Source: Thermotoga sp. Ku-13t (GTDB lineage: Bacteria > Thermotogota > Thermotogae > Thermotogales > DSM-5069). Taken from it: a stretch of 64,000 bases of DNA. A program made the translations under genes and the position numbers. The stretch covers positions 496,001 to 560,000 of the forward strand of contig NZ_LNFY01000001.1 of NCBI RefSeq assembly GCF_011057685.1, written 5' to 3'. A model generated the notes under the pieces. It was not told the origin of the DNA. It worked only from the letters and a program-made list of their open reading frames with translations, and searched no databases. Positions 17,754 through 27,190 of the stretch are shown one piece after another (position 1 is the first letter of the stretch; each line of letters starts with the position of its first letter).

Positions 17754-18742
17754 TGAAATGCGTCATTCTGGCAGGGGGTAGCGGGGAACGATTCTGGCCT
17801 CTGTCAACGAAAGAAACTCCGAAGCAATTTTTGAAGCTTTTCTCGAACAAAACTCTTTTGAGAGAAACTTTTGAAAGAATTTCCTTCAGACTGAAACCAC
17901 AGGACATCTACATCGTCACGAACCATTCTTACGCGGAGACCACTTACAAAGAGATACCGGAGCTTCCAAAAGAAAACGTGTTGCTCGAACCAGCGAAAAA
18001 AAACACCGCTCCCGCATGCACGTACGCAACTCTGATGTTCGATCCAGAAGAGATCGTGTTCATCGTTCCATCGGACCACTACATACCAGAGACTGAGAAA
18101 TTCTGGCGGTGCGTGGAAATCGCCGGGCGGTTTTTACAAACGCACGAAGGTATCATCACTTTTGGCATAGTGCCAACCCGTGCAGAAACAGCTTATGGAT
18201 ACATTGAGGCAGGCGAGCAGATCGAACCGGGTGTCTTCGAAGCTAAAAAGTTCCATGAGAAACCGGACCGTGACACCGCCTCCATCTACATAAAGCAGGA
18301 CAACTACTTCTGGAACAGCGGCATGTTCCTCTACAGAGTGAGCTACTTCATCGAGCAGATGAAGAAGCACGCACCACAGGTGATAGGACCTTTCCTGATG
18401 GAGAAGGACATAAAAAAAATCTACGAACAGGCTCCATCCATAAGCATAGACTACGCCCTCATGGAAAAAGCGGACAGGATCTTCATGTTGAAAGCAGATT
18501 TTGTCTGGTCAGACGTTGGCAGTTTCAGATCGCTGAAAGAACTCGGTGTGGCCAATTCGAAGCGAGCGGTTGTGATGAACGGGGAAAATCTGTTCGTGAG
18601 AACGAGCAAACCAACGATCGTGATAGGTGTTAGCGATGTCGCTGTGGTCGAGAGTGAGCACGGAATACTGGTCTGCAAGATGGACCAACTGGATAAATTG
18701 AGAGACGCTCTGAAAATGCTTGAAACAAATGCATCGACGTAG
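17750..18742 (+). CDS. manC: Mannose-1-phosphate guanylyltransferase
   Basis: This enzyme makes GDP-mannose from mannose-1-phosphate and GTP, the precursor for the GDP-fucose pathway encoded just downstream. The nucleotidyltransferase signature LAGGSGERFWPLST begins at residue 7; FIVPSDHYI, EKPDRDTA and the family-typical SIDYALMEKADRIF follow. At 330 aa it is the single-domain GMP form, without the isomerase domain found in longer ManC proteins. It is translationally coupled to the preceding transferase (ATGA). Compare the broken second copy at 26208-27190. Confidence 0.92.
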   Translation: MMKCVILAGGSGERFWPLSTKETPKQFLKLFSNKTLLRETFERISFRLKPQDIYIVTNHSYAETTYKEIPELPKENVLLEPAKKNTAPACTYATLMFDPEEIVFIVPSDHYIPETEKFWRCVEIAGRFLQTHEGIITFGIVPTRAETAYGYIEAGEQIEPGVFEAKKFHEKPDRDTASIYIKQDNYFWNSGMFLYRVSYFIEQMKKHAPQVIGPFLMEKDIKKIYEQAPSISIDYALMEKADRIFMLKADFVWSDVGSFRSLKELGVANSKRAVVMNGENLFVRTSKPTIVIGVSDVAVVESEHGILVCKMDQLDKLRDALKMLETNAST

Positions 18743-18773
18743 CGTTGGAGCATGCAACGTAGGAGGTGTTCCT

Positions 18774-19592
18774 TTGGAGACATTGATCAGCATCGTTACA
18801 CCAACCTACAACGTAAAAGAAGAGCTGCTCGATACACTGTTGTGTGTGTCCGAGCTAAAAAGGCTCCATCCATCGATCGAGTATCTGATCATCGATGGAA
18901 ACTCGCAGGACGGCACGCTGGAACTCATCACTGAGTACCACCGAAAAGGTGTGGTCGACAGATTCATCTCTGAGAAAGACAGCGGCGTGTACAACGCGCT
19001 GAACAAAGGTATAAAGATGAGTGCTGGAAAATACATCCTGATCGTCGGGGCTGGCGACACGCTCGTTCCGGGCAAGTTTAAAAAGATCGTCGAAATAATC
19101 CGTGAAGAAGCACCTGACATCGTCTACGGAGATCAGCTCATGATAGATCCGAAGACAAGAAAGATTCGCAGATGCTTCATCCCTGGGCCTTTCTCGATAG
19201 AAAAACTGAACTTTGGCTGGCATCCACCGCACGCGAGCATGCTTGTGAAAACAGATCTTTTGAAATCCATAGGCGGTTTCGACGAAAGATACCGCATCGC
19301 GTCCGACATAAAGATGCACTGGCAGGTGTTTTCGAAGGCAAAGACTGTAGTGTACGTACCCGAAATTCTGTCGATATTCCGTCTTGGTGGCATGAGCAAC
19401 GCGAGTCTCAAAAACATCGTGAAGGCGAACATTGAAAGTTACAGGATAGCGAAGGAACTCAAGTTCAAGTTCCCCGCATTCGTTGTGCTCGGCAAGATGC
19501 TGTGGAAAACCAAGATGAAATTCCTCACACCGTTCATGAAGATCGACGAGGAAATCAAACAGCTTCTCGAGAGGGGCGTCATGAGAGCATGA
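18774..19592 (+). CDS. Glycosyltransferase family 2
   Basis: This is an inverting GT-A type glycosyltransferase. It starts [18 protein letters not shown], with [16 protein letters not shown] and a [12 protein letters not shown] motif common in colanic-acid-type transferases. The TTG at 18774 is used as start because TAGGAGGTG lies five bases upstream; upstream in-frame codons run into the end of manC. About 272 aa. Its stop overlaps the start of gmd. Donor and acceptor sugars cannot be told. Confidence 0.88.
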   Translation: METLISIVTPTYNVKEELLDTLLCVSELKRLHPSIEYLIIDGNSQDGTLELITEYHRKGVVDRFISEKDSGVYNALNKGIKMSAGKYILIVGAGDTLVPGKFKKIVEIIREEAPDIVYGDQLMIDPKTRKIRRCFIPGPFSIEKLNFGWHPPHASMLVKTDLLKSIGGFDERYRIASDIKMHWQVFSKAKTVVYVPEILSIFRLGGMSNASLKNIVKANIESYRIAKELKFKFPAFVVLGKMLWKTKMKFLTPFMKIDEEIKQLLERGVMRA

Positions 19593-20749
19593 AGAAAGCC
19601 CTCATAACGGGAATCACAGGCCAGGATGGCAGTTTTCTGGCAGAGTTTCTGCTCGAGAAGGGTTACGAGGTCCATGGCATAATTCGGCGAAGTTCCTCTT
19701 TCAACACGGCACGCATAGATCATCTTTACCGCGATCCTCACGAAAAGGACGTTCGTTTGTTTCTCCACTACGGTGATCTCACAGACTCCACCAACCTGAT
19801 CCGTTTGCTTCAGCAGATCCAGCCGGACGAGATCTACAACCTCGGTGCGCAGAGTCACGTGAAAGTTTCGTTCGAGACACCCGAATACACGGCCAACGCC
19901 GACGCGCTCGGTGTGCTCAGACTTCTTGAAGCTATCAGATTACTGGGTCTGGAAAAGAAAGTGAAGTTTTATCAGGCCAGCACGTCCGAATTGTTCGGAA
20001 AGGCTGTCGAAGTTCCCCAGAAAGAAACAACACCGTTCTATCCGAGGAGCCCCTACGCCGTTGCCAAGCTCTACGCCTATTGGATAACTGTCAATTATAG
20101 AGAAGCTTACGGTATCTTTGCCTGCAACGGCATACTCTTCAACCATGAGTCGGAGAGAAGGGGTGAAACCTTCGTCACCAGAAAGATCACCCGTGCCGCA
20201 ACCAGGATACTCGTCGGCACTCAGAAGAGGCTTTATCTTGGAAACCTCAACGCGGTGAGGGACTGGGGCTACGCGAAAGATTACGTCGAGGGTATGTGGC
20301 TGATGCTGCAGCAACCCGAACCTGACGATTACATCCTCGCCACCGGTGAAGGACACACCGTGAGGGAATTCTGTGAGAAGGCGTTCAGAGAGATCGGCAT
20401 CGAGCTGGAATGGGTGGGTCACGGTGTCGATGAAAAAGGCATCGTGAAAAATGTAGATGAGTATAAAACAGAGGAGTACGTTCAGAAACTGAAAGAAAAG
20501 CATCCTGATCTCAGGAACTTCAAACTCAGCGTGGACCATTTGAAAAAGGGTGACATCGTTGTGGAGATTGATCCGCGCTACTTCAGGCCAACAGAAGTGG
20601 ACCTTCTCATCGGCGATGCGACGAAGGCGAGAACAAAACTCGGCTGGAAACCGCGCGTGAACTTTGAAGAGTTGATAAAGATCATGGTCGAGCACGATCT
20701 GGGTCTGGCGATCAAGGAGAAGTGGAGAAACGAGCGTATCCATCAATGA
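19589..20749 (+). CDS. gmd: GDP-mannose 4,6-dehydratase
   Basis: First step from GDP-mannose to GDP-fucose or GDP-rhamnose: NADP-dependent 4,6-dehydration. It has the [19 protein letters not shown] nucleotide-binding motif, the Thr/Ser-Glu pair in [10 protein letters not shown], the catalytic YxxxK as [12 protein letters not shown], and [19 protein letters not shown]. At 386 aa it is slightly longer than usual because of an insert near [22 protein letters not shown]. The ATG at 19589 overlaps the stop of the glycosyltransferase gene. Confidence 0.96.
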   Translation: MKKALITGITGQDGSFLAEFLLEKGYEVHGIIRRSSSFNTARIDHLYRDPHEKDVRLFLHYGDLTDSTNLIRLLQQIQPDEIYNLGAQSHVKVSFETPEYTANADALGVLRLLEAIRLLGLEKKVKFYQASTSELFGKAVEVPQKETTPFYPRSPYAVAKLYAYWITVNYREAYGIFACNGILFNHESERRGETFVTRKITRAATRILVGTQKRLYLGNLNAVRDWGYAKDYVEGMWLMLQQPEPDDYILATGEGHTVREFCEKAFREIGIELEWVGHGVDEKGIVKNVDEYKTEEYVQKLKEKHPDLRNFKLSVDHLKKGDIVVEIDPRYFRPTEVDLLIGDATKARTKLGWKPRVNFEELIKIMVEHDLGLAIKEKWRNERIHQ

Positions 20750-20764
20750 TTTCGAGGTGGGATC

Positions 20765-21835
20765 GTGAAGAAAGATTCCAGGATATACGTTGCGGGCCAC
20801 AAGGGAATGGTCGGCAGTGCGATCGTGAGAAAACTGAAAGAAAAAGGATACACGAACATAATCGTCAGAACCCACCAGGAACTCGATCTGACAGACCAAA
20901 GAGCGGTGCGCGAGTTTTTCGAACAAGAAAGGCCTGAGTACATCTTCCTCGCGGCTGCGAAAGTTGGTGGCATCCTCGCGAACATGACCTACAAAGCTGA
21001 TTTCATATACCAGAACATCATGATCGCAGCCAACGTGATCGAGGCTTCGTACAGATATGGAGTCAAGAAACTCCTCAACCTGGGCTCGTCATGCATCTAT
21101 CCCAAGCACGCACCACAACCCATGAAAGAAGAATACCTGCTCACAGGCCCACTCGAACCAACAAATGAACCTTACGCGATAGCCAAGATCGCAGCGATAA
21201 AGTTGTGCCGCTACTTCAACGAGCAGTACGGAACTAACTTCATATCCGTGATGCCCACGAACCTCTACGGTCCCAACGACAACTACAATTTGGAAACGGC
21301 CCACGTAATAGCGGCGATCATGAGAAAATTCCATCTTGCAAAACTGCTCATGAAGCAAGACTGGGATGGATTAATCAAAGAGATGAAGAGATACCCACTC
21401 GGTTTTGGACTGGACGACAGGATAGACTTCAACAGTAAAGAAAGCATCCTTCAGGCGCTCGAGATGGTGGGCGTGAAAAAGAACAGTGTGGTTGTTTGGG
21501 GAACTGGAAACGTCTATCGAGAATTTCTTCACGTCGACGATCTCGCCGACGCGTGCGTTTATCTGATGGAAAACATCGATGCGAAAGATATGAGAAAGAT
21601 CTGTCCAGACTATTTCGTGAACGTCGGAACCGGCGAAGACATCATGCTCAACGATCTGTACGAGATGGTGAAGAACATCGTGGGATACGAAGGTGAGATA
21701 GAGCACGACACGAACAAACCAGATGGAGTGGCGAGAAAACTCCTGGACGTTGGTAGATTGAGAAGCCTGGGATGGAAACACAGAATCTCGTTGAGTGAGG
21801 GTGTAAGAAAGGTTTACACGGAAACTTTCAGTTGA
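20765..21835 (+). CDS. fcl: GDP-L-fucose synthase
   Basis: This is an epimerase-reductase that turns the Gmd product into GDP-L-fucose. It has the motif VAGHKGMVGSAIVRKL, the short-chain dehydrogenase catalytic residues in LGSSCIYPKHAPQPMKEE and PYAIAKIAAIKLC, and FISVMPTNLYGPNDNYN. At 356 aa it carries an extra segment between about residues 190 and 235 compared with the usual 310-320 aa. GTG start after GAGGTGGG. With manC and gmd it gives a complete path from mannose-1-phosphate to GDP-fucose. Confidence 0.94.
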   Translation: MKKDSRIYVAGHKGMVGSAIVRKLKEKGYTNIIVRTHQELDLTDQRAVREFFEQERPEYIFLAAAKVGGILANMTYKADFIYQNIMIAANVIEASYRYGVKKLLNLGSSCIYPKHAPQPMKEEYLLTGPLEPTNEPYAIAKIAAIKLCRYFNEQYGTNFISVMPTNLYGPNDNYNLETAHVIAAIMRKFHLAKLLMKQDWDGLIKEMKRYPLGFGLDDRIDFNSKESILQALEMVGVKKNSVVVWGTGNVYREFLHVDDLADACVYLMENIDAKDMRKICPDYFVNVGTGEDIMLNDLYEMVKNIVGYEGEIEHDTNKPDGVARKLLDVGRLRSLGWKHRISLSEGVRKVYTETFS

Positions 21836-21914
21836 GATGTCATCGCCTATTTGGTTTGTGAATTCCGGTGTGACCTTCCAGCTGAGTGCCTCAGGACACC
21901 ACAGGAGGTAGACG

Positions 21915-23075
21915 ATGCGTGTAGGGATCAACTTACTCTGGTTGAAACCGAAGGCCATAGGCGGAGTTGAGATATTCGTCAAGAACCTGTTGAGAGGCTT
22001 CGACGAACTGTCTCCAGATATGGAATTCGTCGTGTTTGTCAACCGCACGGCGCTCGACTACGTAAAGTCCTGGAGAATAAGCGATCGGTATCAACTGGTT
22101 GTGAAAGATGTTGATCCTTTCAACGTCTTCAGAGCGCTGGTCTACCAGCGTCTGCACATGAAGAAATTGTGCACGAAATACAGGATCGATCTACTGTTCC
22201 ATCCTACCCCGATTTATCCGATCGGAAGGATCAGGAATGTTAAACAGGTGGTCACCATTCATGATCTACAGTTTCTTCATTATCCACAGTACGCGACGAA
22301 ACTCCAAAAGCTCAAATATCTCTACTCATGGAAGAAATGCCTTCAACATGCGGACAAGGTGATCGCCATTTCCAACTTCACCAAACAAGATATACTGAAC
22401 AATTTCCACGTGAAAGAAGACAAAATCACTGTCATCCACAATCCCGTGGTTCTACCGGAAACGCCGGCAGACTTTTCAGAAATCAGTAAGCGCCTCGGGG
22501 TTGAGAAGAAGGAATATTTTTACACCATAAGCTCCCTGTTGCCACACAAGAACACAGAAGCCCTCATACAATTGATGAGGCTGATCGAACAAGAAAAACC
22601 ACCGGCAGTTCCAAACAAATTGATCATCTCTGGCATTGGAAAGTTGCAAGGAACGAGGATTGAACGAATGATCAATGAATTCGGTCTATCCGATCGGATA
22701 ATATTCACCGGTTTCGTCAGTGATGAAGAAAAACGAGCTCTTCTGGAAAACTGTTACTGTTTTCTTTTTCCAAGTCTTTTCGAAGGTTTTGGAATGCCAC
22801 CAGTTGAAGCACTGATGCTGAACGTACCGGTCGTAACGACGAAGGCAGGAGCTATTGAAGAAACTACCATGGGTCTCGCGATATATGTGGACAACCCTAC
22901 TGACGAACGAGAATGGCTTGAAAAGATTGTGCACGAAGTACCAAGATTCAGCGCGGCTGGTGCAAACCACTTGAAGGATAAGTACGACTTCAAAAATGTA
23001 TCTGAACGTTACGTGAGCGAATTCTATGAACTCATCAGTTTAGATAAAGGTACTCATCAGCAGAAGGAAGGTTGA
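21915..23075 (+). CDS. Glycosyltransferase family 4 (GT-B fold)
   Basis: This is a retaining GT-B glycosyltransferase similar to mannosyltransferases of capsule and O-antigen clusters. It begins with a glycine-rich loop (LLWLKPKAIGGVEIFVKNLL). Other marks are VVTIHDLQFLHYP, the C-terminal nucleotide-sugar region SLFEGFGMPPVEALMLNVPVV with the family Glu motif, and AGAIEET. 386 aa. CAGGAGGTAG stands before the ATG. About 80 bases separate it from fcl, so it may be in the same transcript. Sugar specificity is unknown; GDP-mannose or GDP-fucose are plausible donors. Confidence 0.88.
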   Translation: MRVGINLLWLKPKAIGGVEIFVKNLLRGFDELSPDMEFVVFVNRTALDYVKSWRISDRYQLVVKDVDPFNVFRALVYQRLHMKKLCTKYRIDLLFHPTPIYPIGRIRNVKQVVTIHDLQFLHYPQYATKLQKLKYLYSWKKCLQHADKVIAISNFTKQDILNNFHVKEDKITVIHNPVVLPETPADFSEISKRLGVEKKEYFYTISSLLPHKNTEALIQLMRLIEQEKPPAVPNKLIISGIGKLQGTRIERMINEFGLSDRIIFTGFVSDEEKRALLENCYCFLFPSLFEGFGMPPVEALMLNVPVVTTKAGAIEETTMGLAIYVDNPTDEREWLEKIVHEVPRFSAAGANHLKDKYDFKNVSERYVSEFYELISLDKGTHQQKEG

Positions 23076-23284
23076 CTCGGAGGTTGAAAGATACGTGGAT
23101 AGGATAATGTACCGTTTGAGCTTGGTTACATTTGATACCTGGCTCTTTAATTCTTTCACAGCCTGTGAGGCTCTAGCAGGTGAGTTCCTGAACGAGTAAA
23201 ACTTCTCTCGCGGTGCTGGTATGTTCGAGAGTCAGCCACTGAACCTTGAGAAACCATCATGAAAAGTGAGCGAGGTGACAAGAC

Positions 23285-24475
23285 TTGAAGATTGTACACA
23301 TCCAGATAGGGCCTTACTCTGAAAACTGGGCTTACCATGAGAATCTGCTTCCAAAATATCACAGAAAGCTTGGTTATGAAGTGACACACGTAACTTTCAG
23401 CCTGGCTTTATCGAAAAGTGGAAAACTTATCGTCAGTTCTGAGGGAATGTTCGTGAACGGGGATGGGGTAAAGGTGGTGAGATTACCCCATTCAAGGTTT
23501 TTACCCGTGAAACTTGCGTACAGACTCGGTTTAGTTAACGGATTACGAAAGATTCTCCGGGCGGAAAAACCTGACCTGATCTACGTGCATGGTGCACAAA
23601 GAATTTCTAACCTCGAGCTCGTTCGATACCTACGTGAATGTATGAAATCTCACAAGAAACCTATCCTGCTCGTTGACAATCATGCCGACGAGTTCAACTC
23701 GGCTCGTAATTGGCTGAGCAGGTTGATTCACAAAACGCTGTGGAGATTTGTAGTTAAACAGTTAGATAGGTACGCTACCGCGTTCTACGCGGTAAACGAA
23801 GCGTGTAAGAATTTTCTCATCAGGTACTACCGCCTATCGCCCGATCGCATCGAAATACTCCCAATGGGGGGTGATCCGGACTGGTTTTCTCCTCAGAACA
23901 GAAACCTGGTGCGCAGGATGCTTGGAATAAGCGACGACGATTTCGTCATGATAACCGGGGGCAAAATCGATGCCAACAAGAAGACGATCGAACTCATGGA
24001 AGTAGTATCTAAATTACCGTTTGAGAAAATAAAGTTACTCATCTTTGGCTCGGTTCATGAGTCTTTGAGAAGTAGGTTTAATGAGCTACTCGAACAGAAC
24101 AAAGATAGAATCAGGTTCGTCGGATGGCTTTCTCCTAAGGATATGTACAGCTATTTCGTCGCGGTTGATCTTGGAGTCTTTCCAGGTACCCAATCTGTGA
24201 TCTGGAACCATGCGATTTTTTGTGGCTTACCGCTTGTGCTGAAACGATGGCCTGGTATGGTTGATTTCACATTTAATGGCAAGTATTCCCCCTGCTTGCT
24301 GATAGATGATGTCTCTGAACTCGAATCGGTTCTTTACAGCGTACTGACAGATTTCAAACTGTATGAAAAGATGAAAAAAGACGCCAGTCAGGTTCGAGGC
24401 TTTTTCTCGTACGAGTACCTTGCAATGACGACATTACAAAGAGCGAATGATAAGAAAGAACATGTGGCCTATTGA
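23285..24475 (+). CDS. Glycosyltransferase, GT-B fold (GT4-like)
   Basis: This is a GT-B-type transferase of 396 aa. The middle part (SPDRIEILPMGGDPDWF, DFVMITGGKIDANKKTIELM, IRFVGWLSPKDMYSYF) follows the GT4 pattern, but the usual C-terminal EGFG...E signature is replaced by VFPGTQSVIWNHAIFCGLPLVLKR, so it is a divergent member. TTG start after GAGGTGA. The 209 bases upstream contain no gene; no clear promoter was found there. Function beyond sugar transfer is not assignable. Confidence 0.8.
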   Translation: MKIVHIQIGPYSENWAYHENLLPKYHRKLGYEVTHVTFSLALSKSGKLIVSSEGMFVNGDGVKVVRLPHSRFLPVKLAYRLGLVNGLRKILRAEKPDLIYVHGAQRISNLELVRYLRECMKSHKKPILLVDNHADEFNSARNWLSRLIHKTLWRFVVKQLDRYATAFYAVNEACKNFLIRYYRLSPDRIEILPMGGDPDWFSPQNRNLVRRMLGISDDDFVMITGGKIDANKKTIELMEVVSKLPFEKIKLLIFGSVHESLRSRFNELLEQNKDRIRFVGWLSPKDMYSYFVAVDLGVFPGTQSVIWNHAIFCGLPLVLKRWPGMVDFTFNGKYSPCLLIDDVSELESVLYSVLTDFKLYEKMKKDASQVRGFFSYEYLAMTTLQRANDKKEHVAY

Positions 24476-24632
24476 GTCGTTTGAAGCTGTCTGGCCAAGG
24501 AGATCGCGGGCAGATAGCAATCATTGATCCCCTTTTCAGTGTTGTGATATATGTTGAAATCATTTCAACACTACCTGGGCTTAGTTCAACAGGGTTGATC
24601 GTAAAACTCGTCGCATGTACCTTTCATGAAGC

Positions 24633-24660
24633 TTGACTGTTTCTTCAACAACGGTATAAA
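24633..24660 (+). promoter_or_regulatory. Promoter of the second transferase module
   Basis: TTGACT (24633-24638) and TATAAA (24655-24660) with a 16-base spacer, about 100 bases before the gene. It stands in a 289-base gap with no other feature seen. Confidence 0.55.
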
Positions 24661-24764
24661 ATCTTATTGCTCGAAGGTTAAAAAACAAAAATCGAATGCA
24701 CCCTATTCTCAGCTCAGTAGTCTAAGAAAAGACTGGAGGATTGTTTCGCAGGAGGGTTAAGCAA

Positions 24765-26000
24765 GTGAAAGAAGCGGCAGTGTTCTTTCTGGACTGGTCA
24801 GTGCTTTTTCTACTGAATTACGTTCTAAGTAACGCCCTGGCTGCCGCCATTGTGTTTTCCTTCATTTGTTGCGTTTTTCTGTTCGCTTTCAGGCTGTATG
24901 AAGATCAGCATCTGACCAATCTTGCTCAGCAATTCATAAGGACTCTGGTCGCACTGACTTTTTCAATCTTTGCAAGCTACGTTCTTTATCCCTTACTTCA
25001 TGAAGTTATCGGACTGAGACAGTTTGCTATCAATGTTCTGCTTGGAAGTGCTGTAATCAGCGTGGTCAACTACTCGGTTGGTGTATTCTTCACGAAAAGG
25101 GTCAAACCAAAAAGATGTCTGGTGATCGGAAAAGCGGAAATAGAACCCGTGCTCCAAGAGATCATGAAGAAAAGCAACGGTAGGTTTGTCTTCGTTGAAA
25201 GGATTAACCCGGATCCAGCCAGTTTGAAACAAAAAGCAGTTCAGGTCGATGCGCTCGTTGTAGCCGACTATGATCTGTTCCAGCATGTGAGAAGCCAGCT
25301 CGAAGGAAAATACCCGGTGCTCCTGCTGTCAGAACTTGCAGAGCGTATTCTCAAGAGAATACCTCTTGAAGTGATGGATTCCTTCAAGAATTACTATGAG
25401 ATGCTCTTCATACATGCGGAAGAATCATCGCTAAAGCGTGCGCTCGATATCGTTTGTGCCCTCATTGGTTTGATAGTTTTCTCTCCCCTGATGCTCGTCA
25501 CGGCTTTGTGTATATATATAGAAGATGGAAGGCCTGTGATCTTCAAACAGGAACGCGTGGGCAAAGACGGCGTGCCGTTCATCATGTATAAATTCAGAAC
25601 GATGAAGAACGAAAAACGTCACCAAGCAATGTTTGTTGATCAAGAAACACACAGAATTTTGAAGATAGGCAAGCTGATCAGACCGATACGGCTTGATGAA
25701 ACACTACAGTTCGTGAACATTTTGAAGGGTGATATGAGCATAGTTGGGCCAAGGCCAGAACAAGTACCGTTTGTGCGTGATTTCGAACAGAAGATACCGT
25801 TTTATTCATACAGACACAAGCTTAAACCTGGCCTAACTGGCTGGGCGCAGATAATGTACAAATATTCATCTAACCTGGAGGAAGTAAAAACAAAACTGTC
25901 CTACGATCTTTACTACATAAAAAACCGCACGATATTCATGGACATTCGCATAATCCTTCAGACAATCGAGGCAGTCTTTTGGAAAAGAGGGGCAAAGTAA
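24765..26000 (+). CDS. Initiating undecaprenyl-phosphate sugar phosphotransferase, copy 2
   Basis: This is a paralogue of the gene at 16485 with the same layout: N-terminal membrane helices, a middle nucleotide-binding-like region and a C-terminal bacterial sugar transferase domain (KRALDIVCALIGL, KQERVGKDGVPFIMYKFRTM, SIVGPRPEQ, LKPGLTGWAQIMY). The usual LDELPQLW is here LDETLQFV, so this copy has diverged at a conserved site although the Asp-Glu pair remains. The GTG at 24765 is chosen because AGGAGGG lies eight bases upstream. A TTG at 24741 has its own possible site too close to it. About 411 aa. Confidence 0.88.
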   Translation: MKEAAVFFLDWSVLFLLNYVLSNALAAAIVFSFICCVFLFAFRLYEDQHLTNLAQQFIRTLVALTFSIFASYVLYPLLHEVIGLRQFAINVLLGSAVISVVNYSVGVFFTKRVKPKRCLVIGKAEIEPVLQEIMKKSNGRFVFVERINPDPASLKQKAVQVDALVVADYDLFQHVRSQLEGKYPVLLLSELAERILKRIPLEVMDSFKNYYEMLFIHAEESSLKRALDIVCALIGLIVFSPLMLVTALCIYIEDGRPVIFKQERVGKDGVPFIMYKFRTMKNEKRHQAMFVDQETHRILKIGKLIRPIRLDETLQFVNILKGDMSIVGPRPEQVPFVRDFEQKIPFYSYRHKLKPGLTGWAQIMYKYSSNLEEVKTKLSYDLYYIKNRTIFMDIRIILQTIEAVFWKRGAK

Positions 26001-26024
26001 ACATGAAGTAAGTCAATTTTTCTG

Positions 26025-26071
26025 ATCTGTCACATCTGTCACAGGCTTTGGGCAACTGTCGCATAAGTCAC
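26025..26071 (+). repeat. Two pairs of iteron-like 9-base repeats upstream of manC copy 2
   Basis: ATCTGTCAC occurs twice in perfect tandem (26025-26042). Eleven bases later a weaker pair follows, AACTGTCGC and ATAAGTCAC (26054-26071). The two pairs begin 29 bases apart, close to three helical turns, as in sites for a cooperatively binding protein. No regulator gene is nearby. Confidence 0.5.
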
Positions 26072-26146
26072 AGTACTGGGCATTCTGAAAAGTGCTGGTG
26101 TGTAATAAAATTAGGGTAAAGCAGAGAAAAAACACGAATAACGATG

Positions 26147-26175
26147 TGTACAGAAAGACTGTATTAGTTTATATT
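26147..26175 (+). promoter_or_regulatory. Possible promoter before manC copy 2
   Basis: TGTACA (26147-26152), 17 bases, TATATT (26170-26175). It lies 32 bases before the ATG. The -35 match is moderate. Confidence 0.4.
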
Positions 26176-26207
26176 TATCGTTGCAGAATTTGTTCAGGAG
26201 GTGTGCG

Positions 26208-27190
26208 ATGAAAACAGTAATCTTGGCTGGGGGAAGTGGGGATCGTTTCTGGCTGCTTTCTACAGCTCAGGTGCCAAAGCAGTTTTTGAAACTCTTTGCT
26301 GAGAAGACATTGTTGAGGCAAACCTTCGAAAGGCTTTCTTTCAAAGTCAACATCGATGATATATACATCGTTACAAACAAAATCTATGAACAGGCTACAT
26401 ATTCAGAACTTCCTGAAATGCCAAAAAAGAACATTTTATTAGAGCCGTCAAAGAAAAACACCGCGCCTGCCTGCACCTTTGCAAGCCTGAATTTTCCAGG
26501 GGATGAAACAATTTTCATAGTTCCGGCAGATCACCATATACCAGACACAGAAAAATTCTGGCAGACTGTTGAAAAGACTCAAAAGTTTGTTGAAAATCAC
26601 GAAGGTATAATCACCTTCGGAATAAGTCCGTCAAGACCCGAGACTGGTTATGGCTATATAGAAATAGAGAAGCAGATCGAGCAAGATGTGTTTTCTGTGA
26701 AGATGTTCAGAGAAAAGCCAAACTACGAAACGGCTGTGGAGTATATAAACTCGAGGAAGTTCTTTTGGAACAGCGGCATGTTCATGTACAAAAACAGTTA
26801 TTTCATAAATCAAATGAAAAAACATGCACCGCAGGTAATTGTGCCATTTTTGCAGCAGACAGATATTGAAAGTATCTATCAAAAATTGCCATCTATGCTT
26901 TGATGGAAAAAGCAGACAAAATATACATGGTAAAAGGTGATTTCACGTGGTCTGATGTGGGAAATTTTAAATCGTTGAAGGACCTTGGAATAGAAAACTC
27001 ACCTGGCACAGTGTTGATAGACAGCAATGCGTTTGTGAAAACCACAAAGCCGACAGTAGTGATTGGCGTGAAAGACATAATCGTCGTTGAAACAGAAAAC
27101 GGCATACTGATCGCCGATGAAAAACAGCTTGAAAGAATAAAAGAGGGTTTGGAAAAATTGAATAAAGGTATAGGAGGAAAGATAAGTTGA
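26208..27190 (+). pseudogene. Frameshifted second mannose-1-phosphate guanylyltransferase
   Basis: The first part (26208-26903) starts MKTVILAGGSGDRFWLLST after CAGGAGGTG and follows copy 1 closely to QKLPSM, where a stop arises. The rest continues in another frame from about 26893 as YALMEKADKIYMVKGDFTWSDVG to 27190. Against copy 1, the residues that should spell SIDY are missing, which fits a deletion of about 13 bases inside the conserved IDYALMEK region. The signature RFWPLS has also become RFWLLS. Both changes suggest an inactive gene, although the two pieces remain open. A sequencing error alone would not remove 13 bases. Confidence 0.82.
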
